Numbered from the stretch's first letter, positions 43,496-52,443 are shown. The stretch: DNA of 64,000 bases from Mycobacteroides immunogenum (GCF_001605725.1 NZ_CP011530.1:2790001-2854000), one strand, 5' to 3'. Numbers and translations: made by a program. The notes: generated from the sequence alone by a model not told the origin.

Positions 43496-44050
43496 ATGCG
43501 CATGAAAAAATTGCACGCCACCGCGTTGCCCGCGGCAGTCGGAATCATCGCTCTAGTCGCGGTGGGCTGCTCACACAAGACTGGCGACACACCTTCGGTC
43601 AGTTCTGCTAGCTCGGCCGCCTCGTCGGTGATTTCCTCCATCACCGCCTCACCCTCCGAAAAACCCAGCACCACAGAGATTCCGGGCAAAAACGGCACTC
43701 CATATACCGTGGAGGGGCCGATCCTGGCCAAGTGGAACACCCTGAGCGATGTGCAGAAGAAAGACCTGGGCGCACCGTACGACAACCAAAAGGAAACGCT
43801 GGACCGTACCGGGATCTACCAGCAGTTTGACGGCGGAGTGCTGATCTACCGCAACGGAGAACCGGTCTACTTCGTGTGGGGCAAGATCCGAGACGCATGG
43901 AATGACAACCAAGCCTCACAAGGCAAACTTGGCTATCCCACCGCCGATGAGACGACCGAGACCGACGGCTCGTTCAAGTCCACCTTCGAGCACGGAACGA
44001 TCACTTTCAAACCCGGCGATGCCGATGCGAAAGTCTCACTTACACACTGA
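43496..44050 (+). CDS. LGFP-repeat lipoprotein
   Basis: 184 aa from ATG 43496 behind AAGGAGA. A lipoprotein signal ends in LVAVGC with lipidated Cys25, followed by a Ser-rich linker. The main part has LGFP units, with the Gly-Phe-Pro loop written as GKLGYPTADE near residue 140 and GGVLIYRNGEPVYFVWGKI preceding it. LGFP proteins bind or tether to the mycobacterial cell wall. No partner gene in an operon, although CsbD follows the terminator downstream. A transcription terminator candidate lies just after the stop. Confidence 0.85.
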   Translation: MRMKKLHATALPAAVGIIALVAVGCSHKTGDTPSVSSASSAASSVISSITASPSEKPSTTEIPGKNGTPYTVEGPILAKWNTLSDVQKKDLGAPYDNQKETLDRTGIYQQFDGGVLIYRNGEPVYFVWGKIRDAWNDNQASQGKLGYPTADETTETDGSFKSTFEHGTITFKPGDADAKVSLTH

Positions 44051-44073
44051 GTGACCGGTAAAACGCCAGTACT

Positions 44074-44120
44074 GGCACGGGTCGTCGGCGGCCACTGAAT
44101 CAACGCCGACGACCCGTGCC
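44074..44120 (+). terminator. Long hairpin, terminator candidate
   Basis: A perfect 17-bp inverted repeat, GGCACGGGTCGTCGGCG at 44074-44090 and its complement at 44104-44120, with a 13-base loop, 23 bases after the LGFP stop. There is no T-run afterwards, as is common for mycobacterial hairpin terminators, so intrinsic termination is probable but not certain. Confidence 0.6.
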
Positions 44121-44178
44121 GCTGACAACTCCGGAACTGATCGAAGTTGGGTACAAACTATGAGAAAGGTTGGACCAC

Positions 44179-44391
44179 ATGGGAATCGCCGATGACGCTC
44201 AGCACAAGTTCGATGACCTGAAGGGCCGCGCTAAGGAAGCCGCAGGGTCCGTCACCAATGACGACGATCTCAAAGCCGAAGGACAAGCCGATCAGGCTAT
44301 CGCCTCTGCTAGGAAAACGGTTGCTGATGCTGCCGACAAAGTCAAAGAGGGTGTTGAGGCCGTCAAGGATAAGCTGACCGGAAAAGGCTAG
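44179..44391 (+). CDS. CsbD family stress protein
   Basis: 70 aa from ATG 44179 (a TTG nine bases earlier is in frame). Family sequence DDLKGRAKEAAGSVTNDDDLKAEG is followed by helical QADQAIASA and DKVKEGVEAVKDKL. CsbD proteins are small, highly charged, soluble, stress-induced proteins of unknown molecular role. A hairpin upstream isolates it from the LGFP gene. It is very likely controlled by an alternative sigma factor, as known in relatives, but no promoter motif was identified with confidence. Confidence 0.9.
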   Translation: MGIADDAQHKFDDLKGRAKEAAGSVTNDDDLKAEGQADQAIASARKTVADAADKVKEGVEAVKDKLTGKG

Positions 44392-45371
44392 CCAACCCGC
44401 TTTCACAGCAAGGTGGCTGCCCTAGTGGGCTAGCTAGCACCGCCTGACTCGCTAGGGTGGCCACCGCAGGACGGGTTGACTTCTGCGAGAGCCAATCAGA
44501 GACTTTCCGACCCCGATTTATTTCGAGTCGAACACGCCGCGGTATTCCACCGAAGATGCGGTACCCACGGCGCGCCGTGTGTTCACCAAGGCAGAGCTTC
44601 AGCACTTCCTCGACGTCGTAGATGATTTCGTTGATCAACAGTTCGGCGCGGGTCCCAGCGTTGGCTGCCTGCGCTGCGGGATTCGACCACCTTCACGACG
44701 GCTACGCGTACGGGTTGCGTCCCTCGTGGCAGGCTTCCATGTGAACGCGGACGCGATGCGTCGTTTGAAGGTGGATCCGCCGCCCGTGCCTACTTCGCGA
44801 CTTCCATTGTCTGCGGTGCTGCGTTTCGGCGGGTAGCCCATCTCTTGGGAGACGAGCACTGCCGCGCCGGTGAACCGGACCGGCGGCAAGATCGGCTAGT
44901 GACCGATTGGCGTGGTGGAGGTAACAGCGGGGGCCGGATAGGCGTGAGCGACGCGGCGAAATCGACGAAGGCGCGTGAGTCGGCCTGTGCGTTCGCTTTG
45001 GCTTCGGGCTCTCGAGTGAGTGTTCGCCGCTCATCACCCCGGGGCATAACGCGGACCTCTGTGCCCGAGTTCAGGCCTAGCCCGACTAATTGGACACGCC
45101 CCGCATCCAAATCTTCTCGGGGACCGAACATCACGCGTAACCAAACCCACCACTTGCACCCCGCGGGTACACGCGCGTAGCGTTAGAGCGGCGCGGGGTA
45201 TGCCGTGTGCCGGGGGTGGGGAATCAGCGTCACGTAGTAGATGCGCGGCATTGGGCGGGGTAGCAGTTTAACTTCGAATCACACCTTCACAAGCGGCATT
45301 TCGGAAATAGCAGTCCCTGGATGTAACAGCGCGCCCATTTCCTGATCGCCAAACCTTTTGAAGGAGCACGC
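44392..45371. other. Gene-poor region, no supported gene
   Basis: About 980 bases. Frames of 84-114 codons on both strands (for instance 44790-45134 minus and 44845-45180 plus) overlap each other and carry no recognisable domain, so I accept none. The composition is coding-like in places, so a decayed gene is possible. The last 100 bases are the promoter region of the SDR gene. Confidence 0.4.
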
Positions 45372-46211
45372 ATGACTAGCGCTCGGCGCAAGGCCGTGGA
45401 GGGTCGCACAGCTGTTGTCACCGGAGCCGCGTCAGGAATCGGGCGATCTCTGGCCCAGCGCCTCACGGCTCACGGGTACGCGGTCGCTATCGCGGACATC
45501 GACGAGCATGGCCTGAAACAGACGGAATTATCGCTAAACGGACCGACTTTCACAAAAGTGTTGGATGTACGTGACGCCGATGCGCAACGCGAGTTCGCTG
45601 AGCAGGTTCGCAACTGGGCGCCCACGCCGATTGCCGCTGTGTTCAACAACGCCGGGGTTACCCTCGGCTCGACCGTACTCGATACCAATCCATCAGACGA
45701 CGAATGGTTGTGGGACATCAATTTTCACGGAGTCGTCTACGGTACTCGTGCATTCCTCCCGATTCTTGTCGAGCAAAACAGCGGTGCGATCGTGAATACC
45801 TCAAGTGTCCTCGGCCTGGCCGGTTGGCCCACGCACAGTGCTTACTGCGCCGCCAAGTTCGCCGTCCGTGGATTCACCGACGCCCTACGGCAAGAGCTTC
45901 GAGGTACCGGCGTCAAGGCAATCAACGTGCACCCGGGCGGCATCAATACCAACATCGTCCGCAATGGGCGCTTCCCCACCGAGGAAGTCGGCGTCACCCG
46001 AGAGCAGGTCATCAATGAATTTGCGGCAACGGCGATGACAGAGCCCGAGAAGGCTGCCGAGATCATTCACCGTGGCGTCGAGAACGGGAAGGCCCGAATC
46101 TTGGTGGGTCCCGATGCCTACATGTTCGACGCCCTGATGCGTCTTGCGCCCACGAACTACTACGGTTTTCTTGAGTTTCTGCAATCGGTACGGCGGTTCT
46201 TTGTTCGCTGA
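45372..46211 (+). CDS. Short-chain dehydrogenase/reductase
   Basis: 279 aa classical SDR: TGAASGIGRSL near residue 17 (cofactor), NNAG near 95, catalytic Ser in NTSSVLGL near 140 and Tyr/Lys in YCAAKFA near 158. RBS AAGGAGC upstream of ATG. The C-terminal extension (about 220-279) is typical of mycobacterial SDRs annotated as retinol/steroid-type dehydrogenases. It stands between the CsbD gene and the second UbiD gene, which is convergent. Substrate unknown; an aromatic or alcohol metabolite of the neighbouring pathways is conceivable. Confidence 0.9.
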   Translation: MTSARRKAVEGRTAVVTGAASGIGRSLAQRLTAHGYAVAIADIDEHGLKQTELSLNGPTFTKVLDVRDADAQREFAEQVRNWAPTPIAAVFNNAGVTLGSTVLDTNPSDDEWLWDINFHGVVYGTRAFLPILVEQNSGAIVNTSSVLGLAGWPTHSAYCAAKFAVRGFTDALRQELRGTGVKAINVHPGGINTNIVRNGRFPTEEVGVTREQVINEFAATAMTEPEKAAEIIHRGVENGKARILVGPDAYMFDALMRLAPTNYYGFLEFLQSVRRFFVR

Positions 46212-46245
46212 CTGATCAATCACGGACTGACGCAAGGGTTAATTC

Positions 46246-47763
46246 TCAAGTGCCGTTGGCCAGGCTCGAGTTCTCAGGGAAGCCGTATTCGGTCCACCGA
46301 TCTATCACTTTCTGCTGCAAGCCTTCTGGATAAGACGTAGTGAATTGAGCAGCAATTCCATGCGTGCGGCCCGAGGCAAGCTGTTCAGGTTGAAGCAGGC
46401 TGGTGATCGCTTTTCCTCCGCGCTGGTTCCTGACGTCCTCGGCTGTTAAGTAGGGCACTAGCGGTATGCCGGGTGCATCCCGGAACACATACTCCCCCAT
46501 GCCCGGTCGGTACCGTGTCGCCATTGCCCACACCAGCTGATTGATATCGGTGATGTCGATGTCGTTGGCCACCAACAAGACTTTCGGTACCAGCCACCCG
46601 ACGTGAGAAGTGAACAATATGTCCGCGATACGACGGACAAGTTCTGCTTCACCCACCGGTTGTCGCCTCAATGCGTCGAGATCTACAGAGACGACGATCC
46701 AACAGGTCGCTGCTTCATAGGAGCACCACGCGAAGTCCACGGGAAAGTTCGCTCGGCGCAACAGGTCAAGTGCGGAGGCGGCGATCATGGTGCCCCAGAT
46801 CGTATGGTTTTCCTCGGGAGGCATTCCGGCGACACAAAACGGCAAGATGGGGCGGTCGCGGTGCGTGATTGCTTCGACGCGGAAGATCGGCTGCGGCTTG
46901 CTGTCCTCGAACTGATAGCCGTGATACTCGCCCATTGGGCCTTCCAGGTCGGTTTCGACCGGATCGATGTATCCCTCAACAACGATCTCCGCATTTGCGG
47001 GCACCATGAGGTCGTGCAGCTGGGCCCGTGTTACCTCGACGCCGCGGCCTGTCAGTGCGCCGACGTAACCATCTTCATTGATGCCGTCCGGCAGCGGCAT
47101 GCCCGCAGCCGCGATAGCGGCAGGCGGAGCGCCGAGCACGAAGGCCCATGGTGTGGGTTTTCCCAACGCTGCCCACTGACGATGGATCATCCCCAGGTGC
47201 TGCTGGGCCATCGCCGGGCCAACGAGAGAGCGCTTGTCACGCAACATCAGTCGGCTGATTGACCAGCTTGTCCATGACCCATCCGGGGTGCGGACGATAT
47301 GCATGCCGTAGGTGCCGAAGTACCGGCCTCCATCTTGCCGATGCAAAAGCGGCACCCCGAACCGCTCGAGATCCACCTCGTCCCCCACCATGATGTGTTC
47401 TTTTGCCGGGCCGGTATCGACGATGGCCGGTTCGATGGGCTCGGCGGCCATGGCTGCCACCAGCTGCTCCACGATGTCTCGTGCCCCGCTTGCGCGCGGT
47501 AAGCCGAAGTGCGCCGCGATCCGCCCGTAACCACTACCGAGAGCGCTCATTCCGGCGGGTGCACCCATCAGCCGGTATCCCGGTGCCGCTCCGTTGACAT
47601 GGTTGAACACCGGGGCCGGCCCGCCGGATTCGTACACACGCCGTGCGACGGCGGCGGCTTCCAAGTGCGCGTCCACGGACGCGTCGATCATGACCGCGTC
47701 ACCCACGCGAACGAGTTCGTCGACGAAGTCACGAAAATTAAGTGCGCTGCCATGCTGCACCAT
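46246..47763 (-). CDS. UbiD-family decarboxylase, second paralogue
   Basis: 505 aa UbiD-type enzyme with prenylated-FMN site: MHIVRTPDGSWTSWSISR near 145, GAPPAAIAAAGMPLP near 205 and VETDLEGPMGEYHGYQ near 268 with catalytic acidic residues. It differs clearly from the UbiD at 34668 and has no VdcD small subunit; it pairs only with the UbiX gene 12 bases upstream. This makes it nearer to UbiD proteins acting on phenylacrylic, ferulic or dienoic acids than to VdcC. It is in the MarR-regulated unit at 46-49 kb. Exact substrate unknown. Confidence 0.9.
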   Translation of the reverse strand: MVQHGSALNFRDFVDELVRVGDAVMIDASVDAHLEAAAVARRVYESGGPAPVFNHVNGAAPGYRLMGAPAGMSALGSGYGRIAAHFGLPRASGARDIVEQLVAAMAAEPIEPAIVDTGPAKEHIMVGDEVDLERFGVPLLHRQDGGRYFGTYGMHIVRTPDGSWTSWSISRLMLRDKRSLVGPAMAQQHLGMIHRQWAALGKPTPWAFVLGAPPAAIAAAGMPLPDGINEDGYVGALTGRGVEVTRAQLHDLMVPANAEIVVEGYIDPVETDLEGPMGEYHGYQFEDSKPQPIFRVEAITHRDRPILPFCVAGMPPEENHTIWGTMIAASALDLLRRANFPVDFAWCSYEAATCWIVVSVDLDALRRQPVGEAELVRRIADILFTSHVGWLVPKVLLVANDIDITDINQLVWAMATRYRPGMGEYVFRDAPGIPLVPYLTAEDVRNQRGGKAITSLLQPEQLASGRTHGIAAQFTTSYPEGLQQKVIDRWTEYGFPENSSLANGT

Positions 47764-47775
47764 GAGTCCCTTTCC

Positions 47776-48363
47776 TTACTGTGACAAGAGCTCACTGGCC
47801 GCAAGGTGCATCCCGTTCCATCGCTTCGCCCCCGGCAGCTCGAGACCGAACTGGTCGAGGATGCGAGCGGTCAGATGCTCAACAAGGTCGGCCACCGTCG
47901 TGGGCTCGTTGTAGAAGGCGGGCACCGGCGGCATCACCACTGCCCCGATGCGGCTGAGCTCGAGCATGTTCTCCAGATGGATAACCGACAGCGGCGTTTC
48001 CCTCGTGACCAGCACGAGTTTGCGTCGTTCTTTGAGGGTGACGTCTGCCGCACGGCTGATCAACGACTCACCGAAGCCAATCCTGATGCCCGCCAACGTC
48101 TTCATACTGCACGGAACGATGACCATCCCGTCGGTGCGGAATGACCCACTGGAGATGGCGGCTGCCTGGTCCTCTGGTGAGTAGCTCACCGTGGCCAGCG
48201 TGGAGAGCGCCGCAACGCTCAGGCCGGTCTCTTGGCGGAGGGTCGCCCGTGCCCATCGGCTGACCACCAAATGGGTTTCGATGCCCATCTCGTGGAGTGC
48301 TTCCAGAAGTCGCACGCCCAGCGGCGCCCCCGTCGCACCAGTCATACCGACTACCAATTTCAC
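47776..48363 (-). CDS. UbiX-type flavin prenyltransferase, second paralogue
   Basis: 195 aa from GTG 48363 with GGGAG six bases upstream; an in-frame TTG at 48375 is less likely. VVGMTGATGAPLGVRLLE near the start, SGSFRTDGMVIVPCSMKTLAGI near 85, RETPLSVIHLENML and MPPVPAFYNEP are family marks. It supplies prenyl-FMN to the UbiD enzyme directly downstream. It is divergent from the MarR gene across a symmetric operator. It is related to, but not identical with, the UbiX at 36094. Confidence 0.93.
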   Translation of the reverse strand: MKLVVGMTGATGAPLGVRLLEALHEMGIETHLVVSRWARATLRQETGLSVAALSTLATVSYSPEDQAAAISSGSFRTDGMVIVPCSMKTLAGIRIGFGESLISRAADVTLKERRKLVLVTRETPLSVIHLENMLELSRIGAVVMPPVPAFYNEPTTVADLVEHLTARILDQFGLELPGAKRWNGMHLAASELLSQ

Positions 48364-48383
48364 CGCGTCTCCCAATTTAGTTT

Positions 48384-48414
48384 GTGTACGTACTAACTAG
48401 TATAGGACGTACAC
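48384..48414. promoter_or_regulatory. Candidate MarR operator
   Basis: Perfect 8-bp inverted repeat GTGTACGT (48384-48391) and ACGTACAC (48407-48414) with 15 bases between, itself containing CTAACTAG, in the 86-bp region between ubiX-like and marR-like start codons. Extra GTAC-type copies near 48412-48419 suggest a second half site. MarR proteins usually bind such sequences over divergent promoters. Confidence 0.55.
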
Positions 48415-48449
48415 GTACTATTTGGGCAAGCGGATGTGAGGAGGAGCCA

Positions 48450-48875
48450 GTGAACAACATGAGACCCGTGCTTGATGGGCCGGGCCCGCTGGCCCGGCGC
48501 CTCTATCAAAAGCACACCCGCCTCTGGCACGAGAACGTGGACGCGCAGCTGACCGGCCAGCAGTTCACGGTGCTCGCGCGGCTCACCGACATCGGCGAGC
48601 TCGATCATTCCGAGCTTTCCGAACTCTGCTACCTCGATAAATCAACGCTGACCCCCATCCTGAAAAGACTTGAGCAGCGCGGACTGGTGACCACACGTTC
48701 CGATGATCGCGATCTGCGGAGAAAACTGATGGTGGTTACCGCGGGTGGTGCGGCGACGGTGCGGCGACTCACCCAGCCGGCCGCCGCCGTCGCCGACCAA
48801 CTACTGCAGAATCTTTCGCCGGATGAGCAGGCGACCTTCCTCGAACTGCTACGCCGCACCGTCGAAACACCCTGA
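48450..48875 (+). CDS. MarR-family transcriptional regulator
   Basis: 141 aa from GTG 48450 behind GAGGAGG (the open frame to 48384 crosses the operator). Winged-helix pattern: QLTGQQFTVLARLTDIGELDHSEL, recognition helix region SELCYLDKSTLTPILKRLEQRG, and wing VTTRSDDRDLRRKLMVVT. MarR repressors often respond to phenolic acids; the divergent UbiX/UbiD genes make phenolic-acid decarboxylation its likely target. Ligand not determinable from sequence. Confidence 0.9.
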   Translation: MNNMRPVLDGPGPLARRLYQKHTRLWHENVDAQLTGQQFTVLARLTDIGELDHSELSELCYLDKSTLTPILKRLEQRGLVTTRSDDRDLRRKLMVVTAGGAATVRRLTQPAAAVADQLLQNLSPDEQATFLELLRRTVETP

Positions 48876-48907
48876 AGCGCGGCATCCCTACTAGTGGCGA
48901 GGCAAGG

Positions 48908-49678
48908 TTAGAGCTGCCACCGATGCGTGTACTGGAGCGCGTGCGCCACTTCGCCGGCTCGCGCGGGGCTGATCAGTTTCGAGACCATATACAGCGCCAT
49001 GTCTACGCCCGCGCTCACTCCCGACGAGGTCACATACTCGCCGCCGTCGACGTACCGACTGTCGCGGTCCACCGAGATGGTGGGGTCTAGCGTTGTGAGC
49101 GTGTCCAATTCACTCCAGTGGGTAGTGGCTCGCCGATTCCTGAGATAGCCGGCCTTGGCCAGTAGCAAGGAGCCCGTACAAACGCTCGCGACAAGATTGA
49201 CGTGCTCCGTCAATTTCTGAATCTTGGCAATCGATGCAGGCTCATTGACGAGTCTTCTCCATCCCTTGCCGCCCGGGACCAGCAGGACATCGAGTGGCGG
49301 CGCCTCGTGATACGTATGTTGCGCGACAACTTCGAGTCCCTGTGCGCATCTGACTTGTCGCGAGTCCAGAGAGATGCTGACCGGCCGGTAGTTGTCCTGA
49401 GGGAAGTCGATGGACCACGCCCCAAATACCTCCCAGGGGCCAGCGAAGTCCAGCTCTTCGACACCGTCGAAAAGCAGCAGTCCGATCGCCTTCGCGTCGC
49501 CAACATTCTCGGGGGTGGGCAAGGCCGTGCCAGCTGTGCTCGTGGCCGACTGTCCATGACTCGCGTGCCCGGCTGCGAAACCCGCGGCCGCTGCGACAGC
49601 ACCAGCCGCAACCGTGCTACCCAGCAGGGCGCGGCGGGAAAACGTCTGTGTACCTTGTTCAAGCTCATCGCCAGTCAT
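48908..49678 (-). CDS. Tat-exported DJ-1/PfpI family protein
   Basis: 256 aa. A twin-arginine signal SRRALLGSTVAAGAVAAAAGFA at residues about 14-36 (SRRALLG motif) predicts folded export. The DJ-1/PfpI domain follows: IGLLLFDGVEELDFAGPWEVFG, LLVPGGKG, and nucleophile elbow SVCTGSLLLAKAG with Cys near 167. This combination resembles isonitrile-hydratase/AraC-transcription-factor amidase-like (GATase1_DJ-1) proteins with a conserved Glu, Cys and His; function of the exported ones in mycobacteria is unknown. It is a single gene, convergent with the MarR gene. Confidence 0.87.
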   Translation of the reverse strand: MTGDELEQGTQTFSRRALLGSTVAAGAVAAAAGFAAGHASHGQSATSTAGTALPTPENVGDAKAIGLLLFDGVEELDFAGPWEVFGAWSIDFPQDNYRPVSISLDSRQVRCAQGLEVVAQHTYHEAPPLDVLLVPGGKGWRRLVNEPASIAKIQKLTEHVNLVASVCTGSLLLAKAGYLRNRRATTHWSELDTLTTLDPTISVDRDSRYVDGGEYVTSSGVSAGVDMALYMVSKLISPARAGEVAHALQYTHRWQL

Positions 49679-49860
49679 GGCGCCAGCTGATCCTTTCGCT
49701 ATGTGGCTGTGTCACATAGGAATCGCGTGAGCGCCACACAAGATGCGGACTCTGACCATCCGGCTGTAAGCCGCCATTAACTTCTTCGCGAGCATACGTG
49801 GGTGATACCCGCGAAGAAGCCTCTACCCCCGGCTTGGTTTGAAGACGGTTCGGCCCGTGC

Positions 49861-50553
49861 CTAATTGCGAATCATGAATCCGTTGGTCGCGAAGGTGAAT
49901 CCGAATTTGCGCTCGCGGTCTAGATCATGCCGATAGTCGGACGGATACTCCCGCTCATATTGGGCGATTGCCTCGAATGGGCCAGGCCCCCAGCCGGGCA
50001 GTACCGGGTGACCGTTGACATTTGAATCCTCTACCAACAGATAATCTCCCGCAGACAATACGGGCCGTAGCAGTTTCATCTCCGCCAGGACGTGATTCAT
50101 GGAGTGATCGCTGTCGAGGATGGCGAAGATTTTGCCTGGGTACTCGGCCTTGAGGCGGGCGATCTCCTGCGCGACCCCCGAATCTGTCGACGAGGACTCG
50201 ATGAACGAAACATCGGGGTCGCGGCGGGCTGTGTCGTGCAAAACGGCGTGCGAGATGTCGACCGAAAGGACTTTGAAGGGTTGTCCGATCTGGCGCATGG
50301 TGCTTGCGAAGAACAAGGCGGATCCACCGTGCCGAGTGCCGAACTCGACGACCAATGACGGTTTCAGGTCGAACAGAATCTCTTGGTAGTTCCACATATC
50401 ACTGACGGACTTGAGGCACTTAACACCCATCCATGTGGTCTTATCGTAGATTCCGGTTCCGTAGTACCACCGGTGGTACTCATCGGCCGCAATGTCGGTG
50501 GGCCGATAGATCGATGCCGCCACGCTACTTGCAATTTGCCGCGCCAAGCTCAT
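49861..50553 (-). CDS. CmcI-type cephalosporin hydroxylase/rhamnosyl O-methyltransferase family
   Basis: 230 aa from ATG 50553 (MSLARQ), the start seen in relatives; the frame is open 58 codons further up. SAM-dependent methyltransferase fold: VVEFGTRHGGSALFFA near 75-90 and FAILDSDHS near 147 (metal/SAM-associated acidic), then a flexible VEDSNVNG loop. In mycobacteria this family includes O-methyltransferases of glycopeptidolipid rhamnose; the CmcI name is historical. No GPL genes lie nearby, so the substrate is unsettled. Single gene. Confidence 0.82.
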   Translation of the reverse strand: MSLARQIASSVAASIYRPTDIAADEYHRWYYGTGIYDKTTWMGVKCLKSVSDMWNYQEILFDLKPSLVVEFGTRHGGSALFFASTMRQIGQPFKVLSVDISHAVLHDTARRDPDVSFIESSSTDSGVAQEIARLKAEYPGKIFAILDSDHSMNHVLAEMKLLRPVLSAGDYLLVEDSNVNGHPVLPGWGPGPFEAIAQYEREYPSDYRHDLDRERKFGFTFATNGFMIRN

Positions 50554-50822
50554 GCCGACTTGCTCCTTCAAACGAAATCCAGTTGTAGGAAGCAAGACAA
50601 TACGGCACAACTCGGGCGGCAACACCAGAATGAAAAACAACCCGCTATCTCCGGGAGAACCTGCGGTACCGCATGGCCTGCGCCGGCCTAATCGATTTCT
50701 GCGCAGCGTGTTTCGGTAGATGCTCACCTTCGTGCGAGGACGCTTCCGGCCCGCTTACAGCAGATTTGCAGGTAGGAGATCTAACCTGATCCGTTGATCT
50801 ACAAACCGACGAGGAGAGCACC

Positions 50823-51788
50823 ATGACACCCAACATGGCCACCGAGCCTCTCACGTGGACGATGGTGGGTCTCGCGTGGCAACTCGACATCGCGGGGGTC
50901 CTGGGCGCCGTCGTACTGGGCGCCGGCTACGGCGTGGCACTGTCCCGTGCGCGGAGTCACCGATCGGATATCCGCGGCGTATGGGTGGGTTGTTACGTGG
51001 CCGGGCTCGCATGCTGGGTTTTGGCCTGTATGAGCTTCGTGGGCGTCTATGCGCCGATCTTGTTTTGGGTGCGTGCGTTGCAGGTTGTGTTGCTACTCCT
51101 GGTCGTGCCCTTCTTTCTCACTCTCGGCAGGCCGGTGACGGTGCTGCGTGGCGCACTGGAACCGGCCACGAAGGAAAGGTTCGACCAAGCGTTATCGTCA
51201 ACGCCCGCAAGGATCTTGACGCATCCGCTCACGACATCTGTGGCCATGCTGGCCACGCCCTGGCTGCTGTATCTGTCCCCCTGGTACACGGCGTCGCTCT
51301 CGAATGGGACGCTCGCGGCAGTAACGCGAATGCTGTTGGTATTAATTGGGTTTGCGTATTTCTACGCCCGCCTGCAGGTGGATCCGGTTCCGCGCAAGTA
51401 TCCGCAGTTGATATCGCTGCTGATCAGCGTCGCCGAGACCATCGGCGACGGAGTGCTCGGATTGGTGCTGTGGCAAGGGCCTCTCCTGGCATCGGCGTAT
51501 TACCTCGCGCTGCACCGGTCCTGGGGGCCAGATCTGCGCACCGATCAGACGATCGGTGCTGGAGTTCTCTGGATCCTGGGCGATGTGCTGGGGCTGCCTT
51601 TCCTGCTGCTGCTCATGCGCGCGTTGTCAGCGGACGACAAGGCGCATGCCGCTCAGATCGACGCCGAACTTGACCGCGTAGACCGGTCGTCATCGCTGAA
51701 GCGCGCCGACCCGACTGAGGATCCGGCGCCATCGACGCTATGGTGGGAGAACGATCCTCAACTGCGCGACCGGTTCGGACAACGCTGA
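50823..51788 (+). CDS. CtaG-like membrane protein (cytochrome c oxidase assembly, DUF1404-type)
   Basis: 321 aa with about seven membrane segments and conserved polar residues typical of the caa3_CtaG family (WYTASLSNG, LWQGPLLASAYYLALHRSW, GVLWILGDVLGLPFLLLLM). Members are linked with copper delivery to cytochrome oxidase but also occur with copper efflux genes. It ends in a soluble charged tail. RBS GAGGAG sits upstream. It is not in an operon with respiratory genes here. Family assignment is good; a precise function is not. Confidence 0.85.
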   Translation: MTPNMATEPLTWTMVGLAWQLDIAGVLGAVVLGAGYGVALSRARSHRSDIRGVWVGCYVAGLACWVLACMSFVGVYAPILFWVRALQVVLLLLVVPFFLTLGRPVTVLRGALEPATKERFDQALSSTPARILTHPLTTSVAMLATPWLLYLSPWYTASLSNGTLAAVTRMLLVLIGFAYFYARLQVDPVPRKYPQLISLLISVAETIGDGVLGLVLWQGPLLASAYYLALHRSWGPDLRTDQTIGAGVLWILGDVLGLPFLLLLMRALSADDKAHAAQIDAELDRVDRSSSLKRADPTEDPAPSTLWWENDPQLRDRFGQR

Positions 51789-51870
51789 GCCTCCGCAGAC
51801 TTCTCCCCCGATAAATGTTCTCCGGCTGAACTTCTGTACAGTCCGTCTATTTTTCGGGCAGTATGTATAG

Positions 51871-52398
51871 ATGGACGTCCCGCGGTGCGCTCTATCGGCA
51901 CTCACTGAATCTCTGTCGGCGCCTCCGCAACGTCCGTCGCGCCCGCCCTCTCCCGCTGCCGACACATCGACTCCTATCGGTCGCGCTGCCGCAGGCTTTT
52001 ATTTGGCTTTTGAGGCCGTCGATGACTCCGACCGGCTTCGGGAAGCCGCGAATTGGGTAGGCAGCCAACAGGCTCCTGAATCGGACTCTCGCCAGAAATA
52101 CTTGGCGCTGGCCACCGCGATCACCAAGGTGGAGCAGATCCGGCGCCACGCGGGGCGCACATTGCGTGACATAGCTGCCACCGCCTCTAACACGGCGGCG
52201 CGGCTCACCGATGACACCGGGCTGTCACCGGATATCAACGACGCGATCAAGGCCGCCGTCCGCCATGAGAGCGTCGCCGTCTGCGAGCGCGCGGTTCGAA
52301 TGATCAATCACCAGACCCGCCTGGTGTTGGACCTCGACGAAGTCACGGCCGCTATGACCGTCGATGACTGGTTGACGAGTCACCGACTGGCCGATTGA
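51871..52398 (+). CDS. Hypothetical alanine-rich protein
   Basis: 175 aa. An N-terminal Pro/Ser-rich 40 residues precede a helical body (AAGFYLAFEAVDDSDRLREAANW; KVEQIRRHAGRTLRDIAATASNTAARL; LVLDLDEVTAAMTVDDW). No signal peptide, membrane segment or known motif. A translational start at ATG 51871 lacks a clear ribosome site. It may be transcribed with the following kinase-like gene, which starts about 46 bases after its stop. Confidence 0.55.
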   Translation: MDVPRCALSALTESLSAPPQRPSRPPSPAADTSTPIGRAAAGFYLAFEAVDDSDRLREAANWVGSQQAPESDSRQKYLALATAITKVEQIRRHAGRTLRDIAATASNTAARLTDDTGLSPDINDAIKAAVRHESVAVCERAVRMINHQTRLVLDLDEVTAAMTVDDWLTSHRLAD

Positions 52399-52443
52399 CC
52401 GCCGCGCCGGTTATCGGCTTGCGTGCCGCGAACACGGCGGCGA

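Noticed and set aside
44579..45180. Several 80-114-codon frames on both strands
   Set aside because: Mutually overlapping, with no recognisable domain or consistent ribosome site.
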